From the NCBI RefSeq assembly GCF_000577615.1, contig NZ_CBXX010000001.1:310001-374000 (forward strand): DNA of 64,000 nucleotides. Reading direction: 5' to 3'. The position numbers were made by a program, and so were the translations under genes. Under the pieces are notes generated by a model, which was given only the letters and a program-made list of their open reading frames with translations, was not told the origin of the DNA and did not search any database. The stretch comes from Herbaspirillum sp. RV1423. GTDB lineage: Bacteria; Pseudomonadota; Gammaproteobacteria; Burkholderiales; Burkholderiaceae_D. Shown here piece after piece: positions 33,001 through 42,457 of this stretch (position 1 is the first letter of the stretch; each line of letters begins with the position of its first letter).

Positions 33001-33956
33001 TGAAAGTGTTGATTACCGACTACGATTTTCCCGATGTCGACCTTGAGCTCGCGCTGTATCGCGAAGCAGGCGTTGAAGTGGTGACGGCGCAGTGCCGCAC
33101 CGAAGACGAGGTCATCAAGGCATCCGAAGGCTGCCAGGGCTTGCTGGTGCAATATGCGCCGGTCAATGCCAAGGTGTTCGCCGCCCGTCCCGAGATTCGC
33201 ATCGCCAGCCGCTACGGCGCCGGCTTCGACACCATCAACACCACCGACGCCGCCCAATACGGCGTCTGGGTCGGCAACTCGCCCGACTACGGTGTCGGTG
33301 AAGTCGCCACGCATGCGCTGGCAATGGCGCTCGACCTGATCCGCAACATCACCGGCTACGATCGCGACGTCAAGGCCGGCCAATGGCATTACACGACCGC
33401 CGGAAAAATCCAGCGCTGCTCCGACATGACCATCGGCATCGTCGGCCTTGGCCGCATCGGCAAGCGCATGGCGCACATCAGCCGCAACCTGTTCAAACGC
33501 GTCATCGCTTACGATCCGTACATCATCGACGGCGACTTCCCGGCCTATGTGGAACGCGTCGGCAAGGAAGAACTCTTCAAGCAGGCGCACGTGGTGTCGC
33601 TGCATACGCCGCTCAACGACGAAACGCGCGGCATGATCGATGCGTCCGTGCTGAACCTGATGCAGCAGGACAGCTTCCTGGTCAATTCGGCGCGCGGCGG
33701 ACTGGTCAATATCGACGACCTGCTGAAGGCGCTCGACACGCGTCTCAAGGGCGCCGCGCTGGACGTGCTGCCGGTCGAACCGCCGGCGACAAGTTCCGCT
33801 ATTGTCCAGCACAAACGTGTGCTATTGTCGCCGCACGCCGCCTTCTATTCCGAAGTCGCGGCCAGGGAACTGCGTCGCAAGGCCGCGCAGAACCTGATCG
33901 ACTGGGACCGCACAGGACGCCCGTCGTATGTCGTGGTTGAAGGAAAGAAAAAATAA
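33001..33956 (+). CDS. D-isomer-specific 2-hydroxyacid dehydrogenase (CtBP-like)
   Basis: This 318-residue NAD-dependent dehydrogenase has the two-domain 2-hydroxyacid dehydrogenase fold. The Rossmann motif is GIVGLGRIGKRMA. The catalytic Arg is in VNSARGGLVN, the Glu in VLPVEPP and the His in LSPHAAFYS. The CtBP-like branch has few characterised bacterial members. In this operon it probably oxidises or reduces a sugar-acid pathway intermediate. It starts 139 bp after the dehydratase stop, with no hairpin between, so co-transcription is plausible. Confidence 0.85.
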
Positions 33957-34053
33957 GAAACATGCTGCGCCGATCACGGCAGAACCAGACGCAGCCCATG
34001 ATCGCGCAGCAACCAGCAGCAACCAGCAGAGAGAGGAACGACTGGCCGATGAT

Positions 34054-34067
34054 GTAAACATGTTCAC
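34054..34067. promoter_or_regulatory. LacI-like palindrome before the sugar ABC importer
   Basis: GTAAACATGTTCAC is palindromic at 12 of 14 positions. It lies in the 282-bp gap between the dehydrogenase and the importer ATPase, 171 bp before the latter's start. A tandem GCAGCAACCA repeat sits near 34010. It may mark an internal promoter with its own operator; the regulator is not evident in this window. Confidence 0.4.
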
Positions 34068-34238
34068 TGTCGCGAGCTTATCCGCATGGCGATGGCGCAC
34101 TGGCATTTTGTCTCTCTCAATGCCGCCGAAAATCACAAAAAACCAGACGGCGCATGCATCAGAATCAAATGTGCGAAAGCCCTCCAAGAAGGGGTTTATC
34201 GCAGACACAAAAACGAGGAAATAGACGAGGAGCAAGGC

Positions 34239-35327
34239 ATGGCATCAGTACAGATTCGCGGCATCAAGAAGCAATTCGGCAGTACCCAGGTTATTCGCGG
34301 CGTCGACATCGACATCGAGGACGGCCAGTTCGCCGTACTGGTCGGCCCTTCCGGCTGCGGCAAGTCGACGCTGCTGCGCATGCTGGCGGGCCTCGAAGAA
34401 ATCACCGAAGGCGAAATCTCCATCGGCGGCACCGTCGTCAACAACGTCCAGCCCAAGGACCGCGACATCGCGATGGTGTTCCAGAACTACGCCTTGTATC
34501 CGCACATGACGGTCAACGACAACATGGCGTTTTCGCTGATGCTGGCAAAGAAGGACAAGTCCTTCATCCAGCAGCAGGTCAAGAAGGCTGCCGAAATCCT
34601 CGGCCTGACCACCCTGCTGGAACGCTATCCGCGCCAGTTGTCCGGCGGCCAGCGCCAGCGTGTGGCGATGGGCCGCGCGATCGTGCGCGATCCGCAGGTG
34701 TTCCTGTTCGACGAACCGCTGTCCAACCTCGACGCCAAGCTGCGCGTGCAGATGCGCACCGAGATCAAGGAATTGCATCAGCGCCTGAAGACTACTTCCG
34801 TCTACGTCACGCATGACCAGATCGAAGCGATGACCATGGCCGATCAGATCGTCGTGATGCGCGACGGTTTGGTCGAACAGCGCGGCCGTCCTCTCGAACT
34901 GTATGACCGCCCGGCCAACATCTTCGTGGCCGGCTTCATCGGCTCGCCCGCGATGAACTTCATCCCCGCCACGCTGCGCAGGAACGCGGACAAAGCCGAA
35001 GTCGAATTTACCGACGGCACGCGCCTGCCGGCGCCCTATGCCCATCGCGGCCTGGATGGCGTCGACGGCCAGCGCGTGATCTACGGCGTACGCCCGGAGC
35101 ACCTGAGCATCGGCCCTGCGGGCAACGGCATGAGTACCAAGGTCATCGTGGTCGAACCGACCGGCGCCGATACCGAAGTCTATGCCCGCTTCAACGACAC
35201 CAGCCTGACCTCGATCTTCCGCGAACGTCACAATTTCGCGGCGGGAGACACGATCACGCTGGTGCCGGAACACGGCAGCACGCATCTGTTCGATGCCGAC
35301 AGCGGCAAGACGCTGGCGCGCGGCTGA
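34239..35327 (+). CDS. Carbohydrate ABC transporter ATP-binding protein (UgpC/MalK type)
   Basis: This 362-residue ATPase has Walker A GPSGCGKS, signature LSGGQRQR, Walker B VFLFDEP and the switch His in VTHDQIEAMTM, followed by a MalK-type regulatory OB domain (IYGVRPEHLSIG). I start it at ATG 34239 (MASVQIRGIKKQFG), where family homology begins, with AGCAAGG just upstream. It energises the permeases encoded 1.6 kb downstream; the binding protein lies between. Confidence 0.92.
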   Translation: MASVQIRGIKKQFGSTQVIRGVDIDIEDGQFAVLVGPSGCGKSTLLRMLAGLEEITEGEISIGGTVVNNVQPKDRDIAMVFQNYALYPHMTVNDNMAFSLMLAKKDKSFIQQQVKKAAEILGLTTLLERYPRQLSGGQRQRVAMGRAIVRDPQVFLFDEPLSNLDAKLRVQMRTEIKELHQRLKTTSVYVTHDQIEAMTMADQIVVMRDGLVEQRGRPLELYDRPANIFVAGFIGSPAMNFIPATLRRNADKAEVEFTDGTRLPAPYAHRGLDGVDGQRVIYGVRPEHLSIGPAGNGMSTKVIVVEPTGADTEVYARFNDTSLTSIFRERHNFAAGDTITLVPEHGSTHLFDADSGKTLARG

Positions 35328-35450
35328 GGATTTCCATTACCGTTATCCGGCAACATCTTTTAGCAAGCAGTCCCTGCAGTACAGCAAGTAAAAATAAAAG
35401 CCTAAAAACCTGGGCCCATTCACTTTCATCAGAGAGAAGGAGTAGGAGAC

Positions 35451-36788
35451 ATGACCAAGCTGACCAGACGTGATTTCTTGGCTGCGAGCGCATCCGTCGC
35501 CGCCGCATCGACCGTAGCCGCCACCAACGCATTTGCCGCACCGGCGGCGCCTGCCTCCACCGGCGCCGGCCTGAAGTTCGACATTGAAAAAGGCGCCACC
35601 CTGCGCGTGCTGCGCTGGAAGCGTTTCGTCCAGGGCGACGAAGACCTGTGGAACGCCAACGTGAAGAAATTCACCGAAAAGACCGGCGTCGCCGTGCGCA
35701 CCGACAGCGAAGGCTGGGAAGACCTGCGTCCCAAGGCGGCGGTTGCCGCCAACGTCGGTTCCGGCCCGGACATCGTGATGAGCTGGTTCGACGATCCGCA
35801 GCAATATCCGACCAAGCTGATCGACCTGACCGATCTGGCGACCTCGCTGGGCAGCCGCCTGGGCGGCTGGTACGACGTGTGCCGCAAATACGGCACCAAG
35901 GACGGCAAATGGATCGCGCTGCCGGTCGGCGTGGTCGGCAATGCGCTGGTCTATCGCGAAAGCCAGGTGAAGGCAGCCGGCTTCGACGGCGTGCCGAAGG
36001 ATACCGCCGGCTTCCTGAAGATGTGCCAGGCATTGAAGGCCAAAAATACGCCGGTCGGCTTCGCGCTAGGCAAGGCGGTCGGCGATGCCAACAACTGGGC
36101 GCACTGGCTGCTGTGGTCGCACGGCGGCAAGCTGGTCGACAAAAAAGGCGCGGTCGCCATCAATTCGCCTGAAACCAGGGCGGCGCTGGAATACGCCAAG
36201 CAACTGTACGCGACCTTCATCCCGGGCACGCTATCCTGGCAGGATCCGTCCAACAACAAGGCTTACCTGGACGGCCAGATCAGCATGACGGCCAACGGCA
36301 TTTCGGTGTACTACGCCGCCAAGAACTCGCCCGATCCGAAGATGCAGGAAATGGCGAAGGATACGCAACACGCCCACTTCCCCATCGGTCCCGCCGGCAA
36401 GCCGACCGAGCTGATGCAGATCACGCAGATGATGATCTTCAAGCACACCAAGTTCCCGAACGCCGCCAAGGCTTTCGTGCAGTTCATGTTCGAGCCCGAG
36501 CAGTACAACCCGTGGATGGAAGCCTCCATCGGTTACGTCAGCCAGTCGCTCAAGGCCTATGAAAAGAACCCGATCTGGACATCGGATCCGAAGGCGACCG
36601 TGTACCGCGATTCGGCGGCACTGATGATCGACCACGGTCACGAAGGTCCGCTGGGCCAGGCGTCGGCTGCCTGCATGGCGGACTATGTGGTGGTCGACAT
36701 GGTGGCGGAAGCAGCAAGCGGCGCCAAGACCGTCCAGCAGGCGATCGATCGTGCTGCCGAGCGAGCCAAGCGCTTCTACAAGGCGTAA
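35451..36788 (+). CDS. Carbohydrate ABC transporter substrate-binding protein with Tat signal
   Basis: This 445-residue family 1 extracellular binding protein captures a sugar or sugar derivative. A twin-arginine signal is present (LTRRDFLAASASV, cleavage near NAFA-AP), so it is exported folded. The binding domain contains VGSGPDIVMSWFDDPQQYP and GQISMTANGISVYYAAKN. It sits between the ATPase and the two permeases. The neighbouring dehydratase suggests an aldonic acid, aldose or polyol as ligand. A GAAGGAG ribosome binding site precedes the start. Confidence 0.9.
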   Translation: MTKLTRRDFLAASASVAAASTVAATNAFAAPAAPASTGAGLKFDIEKGATLRVLRWKRFVQGDEDLWNANVKKFTEKTGVAVRTDSEGWEDLRPKAAVAANVGSGPDIVMSWFDDPQQYPTKLIDLTDLATSLGSRLGGWYDVCRKYGTKDGKWIALPVGVVGNALVYRESQVKAAGFDGVPKDTAGFLKMCQALKAKNTPVGFALGKAVGDANNWAHWLLWSHGGKLVDKKGAVAINSPETRAALEYAKQLYATFIPGTLSWQDPSNNKAYLDGQISMTANGISVYYAAKNSPDPKMQEMAKDTQHAHFPIGPAGKPTELMQITQMMIFKHTKFPNAAKAFVQFMFEPEQYNPWMEASIGYVSQSLKAYEKNPIWTSDPKATVYRDSAALMIDHGHEGPLGQASAACMADYVVVDMVAEAASGAKTVQQAIDRAAERAKRFYKA

Positions 36789-36904
36789 CAACCTGCTGCC
36801 GGCCGCGGCCTTGCCGCGACCGGCGCATGGAGCAAAACATGCATGCGCGGCGCGTCGCCTGACGTCGCCACGCATGCAGTCATCACGCTTAACGAGGTCT
36901 GCTT

Positions 36905-37804
36905 ATGTTATCCCGCATGCTGAACAACCGTAATGTGCTGGGCGTCCTGTTCATGGCGCCCGCTGTGTTACTGCTTGTCATTTTCCTGACTTACCCGCTG
37001 GGGCTGGGCATCTGGCTCGGCTTTACCGATACCAAGATCGGCGGCGAAGGCAGCTTCATCGGACTGGACAACTATTCTTACCTGCTCGGCGACTCGCTGG
37101 CGCAGTTGTCGCTGTTCAATACGCTGTTCTACACCATCACCGCCAGCATCCTGAAGTTCGTGCTCGGTCTGTGGCTGGCGATCCTGCTGAACAAGAACCT
37201 CCCGATCAAATCCTTCTTCCGCGCCATCGTGCTGCTGCCGTGGATCGTGCCGACCGCCCTGTCGGCACTGGCGTTCTGGTGGATGTACGACTCGCAGTTT
37301 TCCGTGATCAGTTGGTCGCTGATGAAGATGGGCCTGATCGATCATTACATCGACTTCCTCGGCGAGCCCTGGCTGGCGCGGATTTCCACCGTGATCGCCA
37401 ACGTCTGGCGCGGCATTCCGTTCGTCGCCATCTCGCTGCTGGCCGGCCTGCAGACGATCTCGCCTTCGCTGTATGAAGCGGCCGCGATCGACGGCGCCAA
37501 GCCGTGGCAGCAGTTCCGCTACGTCACGCTGCCGCTGCTGACGCCGATCATCGCGGTGGTGATGACGTTCTCGGTGCTGTTCACCTTCACCGACTTCCAG
37601 TTGATCTACGTGCTCACGCGCGGCGGCCCGCTCAATGCCACGCACCTGATGGCGACGCTGTCGTTCCAACGGGCCATCCCCGGCGGCTCGCTCGGCGAAG
37701 GCGCGGCGCTGGCAACCTACATGATTCCTTTCCTGCTCGCGGCCATCATGTTTTCGTACTTCGGCCTGCAACGTCGCGGCTGGCAACAAGGAGGTGACAA
37801 ATGA
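36905..37804 (+). CDS. Carbohydrate ABC transporter permease (MalF/UgpA type)
   Basis: A 299-residue inner-membrane permease with six predicted helices and the coupling loop YEAAAIDGAKPWQQFRYVTLP. It overlaps the start of the second permease by 4 bp (ATGA). It lies 116 bp after the binding-protein stop. Confidence 0.92.
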   Translation: MLSRMLNNRNVLGVLFMAPAVLLLVIFLTYPLGLGIWLGFTDTKIGGEGSFIGLDNYSYLLGDSLAQLSLFNTLFYTITASILKFVLGLWLAILLNKNLPIKSFFRAIVLLPWIVPTALSALAFWWMYDSQFSVISWSLMKMGLIDHYIDFLGEPWLARISTVIANVWRGIPFVAISLLAGLQTISPSLYEAAAIDGAKPWQQFRYVTLPLLTPIIAVVMTFSVLFTFTDFQLIYVLTRGGPLNATHLMATLSFQRAIPGGSLGEGAALATYMIPFLLAAIMFSYFGLQRRGWQQGGDK

Positions 37805-38685
37805 GCAAAAAATCAAAAGACCAGCAGCAGGAAACCCAGGGCATGGATTTCCTGCAATCGATGCCGCGGCGCTGGATCACGACCTATATTCCGCTGGGCA
37901 TTTTCGTGTTCGTGCTGCTGTTCCCGTTCTACTGGATGGTGATCACGGCGTTCAAGCCCGACAACGAACTGCTGCGCCAGACCGGCAATCCGTTCTGGGT
38001 GGTGGCGCCGACGCTGGCCCACTTCAAGAAACTGCTGTTTGAAACCCAGTATCCGGCCTGGCTGCTCAACACCGTGATCGTGTCGGTGGTGTCGACGTTC
38101 GCCTCGCTGGCGGCCAGCGTATTCGCCGCCTATGCGATCGAACGGCTGCGCTTCCAGGGCTCCAAGCAGGTCGGCCTGGGCATCTTCCTGGCCTACCTGA
38201 TCCCGCCGTCGATCCTGTTCATTCCGCTGGCGGCGATCGTGTTCAAGCTGGGCCTGTTCGATACGCGCTGGGCCCTGATCCTGACCTATCCGACCTTCCT
38301 GATCCCGTTCTGCACCTGGCTGCTGATGGGCTACTTCCGCTCGATTCCCTATGAACTGGAAGAGTGCGCGCTGATCGACGGCGCCACGCGTTGGGAAATC
38401 CTGATCAAGATCATCCTGCCGCTGGCGGTGCCGGGATTGATCTCGGCCGGCATCTTCGCCTTCACGCTGTCGTGGAACGAGTTCATCTACGCGCTGACCT
38501 TCATCTCCTCGTCCGAAGTGAAGACGGTGCCGGTGGGCATCGTGACCGAGCTGGTCGACGGCGACGTCTACCACTGGGGTGCGCTGATGGCCGGCGCGCT
38601 GCTGGGTTCGCTGCCGGTGGCGGTGGTGTATTCCTTCTTCGTGGAATACTACGTGTCGGGCATGACCGGGGCGGTCAAGGAATAG
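37801..38685 (+). CDS. Carbohydrate ABC transporter permease (MalG/UgpE type)
   Basis: A 294-residue inner-membrane permease, the partner of the preceding gene. It has six predicted helices and the coupling loop LEECALIDGATRWEILIKII. The N-terminal 25 residues are hydrophilic. It is the last gene of the importer unit; a terminator hairpin follows. Confidence 0.92.
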   Translation: MSKKSKDQQQETQGMDFLQSMPRRWITTYIPLGIFVFVLLFPFYWMVITAFKPDNELLRQTGNPFWVVAPTLAHFKKLLFETQYPAWLLNTVIVSVVSTFASLAASVFAAYAIERLRFQGSKQVGLGIFLAYLIPPSILFIPLAAIVFKLGLFDTRWALILTYPTFLIPFCTWLLMGYFRSIPYELEECALIDGATRWEILIKIILPLAVPGLISAGIFAFTLSWNEFIYALTFISSSEVKTVPVGIVTELVDGDVYHWGALMAGALLGSLPVAVVYSFFVEYYVSGMTGAVKE

Positions 38686-38702
38686 ATATTCCCGCTCAAA
38701 AG

Positions 38703-38737
38703 AAAACGGCTGGCGTCTTGCGATGCCGGCCGTTTTT
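38703..38737. terminator. Bidirectional terminator
   Basis: AACGGCTGGC and GCCGGCCGTT form a 10-bp stem with one wobble pair, with an A run before and TTTTT after. It separates the sugar importer from the convergent dienelactone-hydrolase-family gene. Confidence 0.8.
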
Positions 38738-38757
38738 CCTTGCAGCGTCAATGCGGA

Positions 38758-39528
38758 TCAGGCGAGTTTTTCCGCGAAGAAGTTCTTCAATGCCGCCGAA
38801 GCGCGCTCGGCGGTGGGACGGTGATAAAAGAATCCCGGGTTGTTGGCTTCCGGATCGGTGAAGGAATGGCCGGCCTGGCCGTAGCAGACCACTTGCCAGT
38901 CCAGCTTGGCGGCGCTGACTTCATCGATGAAGGCATTGACCTGCTCGCGCGGCACCGATGGATCCTGAATGCCGTGCAGGACCAGGATCGCGCCCTTGAT
39001 GTTCTGCGCATCTTGCGGATTCGGCGTATCGAGCGCGCCGTGCAGCGACGCGAACGCATTGACGGCCGCGCCCGAGCGCGCCAGTTCCAGCGTCGCCGTA
39101 CCGCCGAAGCAGAAACCGCATGCGCCCAGCTTGCCGTTCAGCTTGACCTTGTCCTGCCCCTTGAATGCATCGAGCGCGGCGTTCATGCGTTTGCGCAGTT
39201 CTGCGCGCTCTTTCTTCAGCGGGATGATCGCCGCAAGCGCCTCGTCGGCATTCTTCGGACGCACGGTCTTGCCGTACACGTCGGCCACCAGCAGCGCCTG
39301 CGCCGGACCGACCGTACCGGCCGCAACTTCCAGCGTCTTCTGGCTGATGCCGAAGAAGTTGGGTACGGCAAGCACGCCGGCGACCGGCGCCGTGTTCTTT
39401 TTGTTGAACAGCAACACGCTTTCATATTCGACGCCGTCGAGCTGATGGCTGATCAGCTCGATGCCGAGGTCGGCGGCGGGAACGCCGAATTTTGCCGCGA
39501 TGGCTGCCGGGTCAAAATGGTGACTCAT
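38758..39528 (-). CDS. Dienelactone hydrolase-family protein
   Basis: This 256-residue alpha/beta hydrolase has the DLH catalytic triad: Cys in CGFCFGG, Asp in GIQDPSVP and His in GQAGHSFTDP. The founding enzyme opens dienelactone in chloroaromatic degradation, but most homologues act on other esters or are uncharacterised, and no aromatic pathway genes are nearby. AGGAGA precedes ATG 39528. It diverges from the MerR/aldo-keto reductase pair. Confidence 0.87.
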   Translation of the reverse strand: MSHHFDPAAIAAKFGVPAADLGIELISHQLDGVEYESVLLFNKKNTAPVAGVLAVPNFFGISQKTLEVAAGTVGPAQALLVADVYGKTVRPKNADEALAAIIPLKKERAELRKRMNAALDAFKGQDKVKLNGKLGACGFCFGGTATLELARSGAAVNAFASLHGALDTPNPQDAQNIKGAILVLHGIQDPSVPREQVNAFIDEVSAAKLDWQVVCYGQAGHSFTDPEANNPGFFYHRPTAERASAALKNFFAEKLA

Positions 39529-39685
39529 TCGATCTTCTCCTGAACAATAGATAACGAAAGCCCGATGCCATCTGCACACCCGGCTTTCCTGCGAAAACCG
39601 GTATCTTTGCATAGCTGAAAAAAGTTTGCTGGCGGTGGCCGCGCGGCCTTCCATGCGCTTTTCATGAAAAGGTTCATAATCCCCC

Positions 39686-39716
39686 TTGACTTAGAGCGCA
39701 CTCGAACTTCTAGACT
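39686..39716 (+). promoter_or_regulatory. MerR-type promoter with 19-bp spacer
   Basis: TTGACT (39686-39691) and TAGACT (39711-39716) are separated by 19 bp, longer than the optimal 17, which is the hallmark of MerR-activated promoters. The dyad TTAGAGCGCACTCGAA lies in the spacer. The -10 ends 7 bp before the MerR gene ATG, so the transcript may be leaderless. Confidence 0.75.
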
Positions 39717-39723
39717 GCCTGCC

Positions 39724-40227
39724 ATGACCACTTCCCTGACCATACAGCAAGCCGCCGCCGCTACCGGATTGTCGGTGCATACCCTGCGCTATTACGAGCG
39801 CATCGGCTTGCTGGATCCGGTAACACGCAAGGACAACAGCCATCGGCTGTATCGGGAGGAAGACCTCCTCTGGATCGGCTTTCTCCTGAAGCTGCGTTCG
39901 ACCGGCCTGCCAATCCGCGACATGCTGCGCTATGCGGAATTGCGCCGGCAAGGCGACACCAGGGACAGTGTGTCTGCACGGAAAGCCTTGCTGGAACAGC
40001 ATACGCACACCGTGGAACAGACGCTCGCCGAACTGCAAAGCAACCTGACTGTCCTGCACAAGAAAATCGCCTTGTACGAAGCCATGGAAGCCGCGCCGCC
40101 GACCGACGTCGTCACGCAACCGCTGCCACCGCAGCCATCTCACGAGGACGCTCCCAATGAACACAGCAACAACATCCGCACCAGGAAAACCGGCGACGCA
40201 CGTCGGAACACGCAAGCTCGGCGCTGA
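39724..40227 (+). CDS. MerR-family transcriptional regulator
   Basis: This 167-residue regulator has an N-terminal MerR helix-turn-helix ([20 protein letters not shown], then [10 protein letters not shown] and [11 protein letters not shown]) and a coiled-coil dimerisation helix around residues 80-120. There are no metal-binding cysteines, so it fits the stress-responsive AdhR/YfmP-like branch rather than metal sensors. The hydrophilic C-terminal 45 residues overlap the start of the downstream aldo/keto reductase by 71 bp. It lies directly on its own 19-bp-spacer promoter, implying autoactivation of the pair. Confidence 0.88.
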   Translation: MTTSLTIQQAAAATGLSVHTLRYYERIGLLDPVTRKDNSHRLYREEDLLWIGFLLKLRSTGLPIRDMLRYAELRRQGDTRDSVSARKALLEQHTHTVEQTLAELQSNLTVLHKKIALYEAMEAAPPTDVVTQPLPPQPSHEDAPNEHSNNIRTRKTGDARRNTQARR

Positions 40228-41191
40228 CGGACCGACCGTTTCGGCCATCGGCCTGGGCTGCATGGGCATGAGCGATTTCTATTCGAATCGCGACGACGCC
40301 GAATCGATCGCCACCATCCATCGCGCACTGGAACTCGGCATCAATTTCCTCGATACCTCCGACATGTACGGACCGTACACCAACGAAGAACTGATCGCCA
40401 AAGCCATCAAGGGCAAACGCGACCAGGTCTTCATCGCCACCAAGTTCGGCATCGTGCGCGATCCGGCCAATCCGGCCGCGCGCGGCGTCAACGGTACACC
40501 CGACTACATCCGCAGATCGGTCGAGGGCAGTCTGAAGCGTCTCGGCATCGAGACCATCGATCTGTACTACCAGCATCGCATCGACCGCAGCACGCCGATC
40601 GAAGAAACCGTCGGCGCGCTGGCCGAACTGGTCAAGGCCGGCAAGATACGTTACATCGGCTTGTCAGAAGCGTCGTCGCAGACGCTCGAACGCGCCGACA
40701 AAGTACACAAGATCACCGCGCTGCAAAGCGAGTACTCGTTGTGGACGCGCGACCCCGAGCGGGATGTGCTGGCGACCTGCAAAAAGCTGAGCATCGGCTT
40801 CGTGCCATACAGCCCGCTGGGCCGCGGTTTCCTGACCGGCGCCATCACGCGCCCGGACCAGTTTGCCGAAGACGACTACCGTCGCCATAGCCCGCGTTTC
40901 CAGGGCGAGAACTTTGCGAAGAACCTGCTGCTGGTCGAGAAGGTAAAAGAACTGGCGGCACGCTATCAATGCTCGCCGTCGCAACTGGCGCTGGCCTGGG
41001 TCCTGGCGCAAGGCGACCATATCGTGCCGATCCCCGGCACCAAACGCCGTAAATATCTGGAAGAAAACAGCGGCGCGCTGGCGGTGGAACTGACGGCGGC
41101 GCATCTGGAAGAACTGAACCGCCTGTTCCCTGCCGATGCAGCCAGCGGCGAGCGTTATACCGAGGAAGGCATGCGTATTCTGAACGGTTGA
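40157..41191 (+). CDS. Aldo/keto reductase under MerR control
   Basis: This 344-residue NADPH-dependent reductase of the AKR13/YakC-like group has the catalytic tetrad in DTSDMYGPY (Asp and Tyr), IATKFG (Lys) and YYQHRID (His). Its cofactor-binding C-terminus ([15 protein letters not shown]) is complete. It overlaps the MerR gene by 71 bp in another frame, so expression is tightly coupled. Reduction of reactive aldehydes is a reasonable inference from similar MerR/AKR pairs. Confidence 0.9.
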   Translation: MNTATTSAPGKPATHVGTRKLGADGPTVSAIGLGCMGMSDFYSNRDDAESIATIHRALELGINFLDTSDMYGPYTNEELIAKAIKGKRDQVFIATKFGIVRDPANPAARGVNGTPDYIRRSVEGSLKRLGIETIDLYYQHRIDRSTPIEETVGALAELVKAGKIRYIGLSEASSQTLERADKVHKITALQSEYSLWTRDPERDVLATCKKLSIGFVPYSPLGRGFLTGAITRPDQFAEDDYRRHSPRFQGENFAKNLLLVEKVKELAARYQCSPSQLALAWVLAQGDHIVPIPGTKRRKYLEENSGALAVELTAAHLEELNRLFPADAASGERYTEEGMRILNG

Positions 41192-41216
41192 TCCTGAGCA
41201 AAACGAGCCAAAAGAA

Positions 41217-41250
41217 AATATGGCCGGCATCTCATGATGCCGGCCATATT
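41217..41250 (+). terminator. Hairpin terminator of the aldo/keto reductase gene
   Basis: AATATGGCCGGCATC and its perfect complement form a 15-bp stem with a TCAT loop. The following T run is short, so termination may be partial. Confidence 0.7.
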
Positions 41251-41400
41251 GCGTAAATTGCTGGCAGGAATGCCTCGCGCAAATTGAGATTAAATTGAAA
41301 CAACATCCGCTATCCCTGCATAAATTTGAGTTGTATTATTGACCACTGCACCGTAGTTCCGGGGTACCGAGTGAAATGTTCAATTTATTAGGGGGCATGT

Positions 41401-42336
41401 ATGTCGGAAACAAAAAAATACCGTCTGGTGACGCGCAGCGACTTTGATGGCTTGGTGTGCGCAGTCCTGTTGAAGCATCTGAACATGATCGACGAGATTC
41501 TGTTTGTACATCCGAAAGATATGCAGGATGGAAAAATTGCCGTCAGCGACAACGACATTACGACCAATCTGCCATTCGTGCCGGGCGTTCATATCGCGTT
41601 CGATCACCATTTGTCCGAAACCATACGCCACACCGGCGAGCGCAAAAATCACGTGATCCAACCCGCAGCCCCGTCGGCCGCGCGCGTGGTCTACGATTAT
41701 TACGGTGGCGAGAAGACATTCCCCGCGGCATGGGGCGACATGATGGCAGCCGTTGACAAGGGCGATGCGGCGCGCTTCAACGAACAGGAAATACTCAACC
41801 CGCAGGGCTGGGATTTACTGAATTTCCTGATGGATGCACGCACCGGCCTGGGCCGTTTTCGCGATTTCCGCATTTCCAATTACAATTTGATGATGGATTT
41901 GATCGAGCTGTGCAAAACGCACACGATCGATGAAATCATGGCTACGCCGGACGTCAAGGAACGCAAAGACCTGTATTTCGAGCACGCCGACAAATGCAAG
42001 GAACAAATCCGCCGCTGTGCCAGCGTGTACAAGAATCTGGTTGTACTGGACTTGCGCAATGAAGAAGTGATCTTCGCCGGCAATCGCTTCGTCATCTATG
42101 CGATGTTTCCGCAAACAAATATTTCCATCCACGTCCTGTGGGGTCTGAAAAACCAGAATACTGTGTTCGCTACCGGAAAATCCATTCTGAACCGCACCTC
42201 AAAAACCAACATCGGCGCGCTAATGCTGGAATACGGCGGCGGCGGACATGAAAACGCCGGCACATGCCAGATAGAGAATGAGCGCTCGGAAGAAGTGCTG
42301 AAAGCGCTGATCGCCCGTATAAACTCAGACGGCTAA
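41401..42336 (+). CDS. DHH-family phosphoesterase
   Basis: This 311-residue protein has the DHH superfamily motifs: RSDFDGLVCA (motif I), AFDHHLSE (the DHH motif) and GGGGHENAGTCQ (DHHA1-like C-terminal motif). The superfamily includes exopolyphosphatases, RecJ nucleases and nanoRNA/cyclic dinucleotide phosphodiesterases; the size and sequence place it with short exopolyphosphatase-like or NrnA-like proteins. The substrate is unresolved. AGGGGGC precedes the ATG. It is monocistronic and converges on lpdA. Confidence 0.82.
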   Translation: MSETKKYRLVTRSDFDGLVCAVLLKHLNMIDEILFVHPKDMQDGKIAVSDNDITTNLPFVPGVHIAFDHHLSETIRHTGERKNHVIQPAAPSAARVVYDYYGGEKTFPAAWGDMMAAVDKGDAARFNEQEILNPQGWDLLNFLMDARTGLGRFRDFRISNYNLMMDLIELCKTHTIDEIMATPDVKERKDLYFEHADKCKEQIRRCASVYKNLVVLDLRNEEVIFAGNRFVIYAMFPQTNISIHVLWGLKNQNTVFATGKSILNRTSKTNIGALMLEYGGGGHENAGTCQIENERSEEVLKALIARINSDG

Positions 42337-42410
42337 GCGAACATCTGTGCAATGTTCCCCGGCCATTCAGGCAAGACACCGGGGTGATGTGGGCAGCACA
42401 TTCATTCAAT

Positions 42411-42440
42411 GAGTCGTTCCTGCTTCAGCAGGAACGACTC
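42411..42440. terminator. Hairpin between the DHH gene and lpdA
   Basis: GAGTCGTTCCTGC and its perfect complement form a 13-bp stem with a TTCA loop. No T run follows on either strand, so it may block read-through or protect 3' ends rather than act as a classical terminator. Confidence 0.6.
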
Positions 42441-42457
42441 GTGATGAAGTAATCCTC

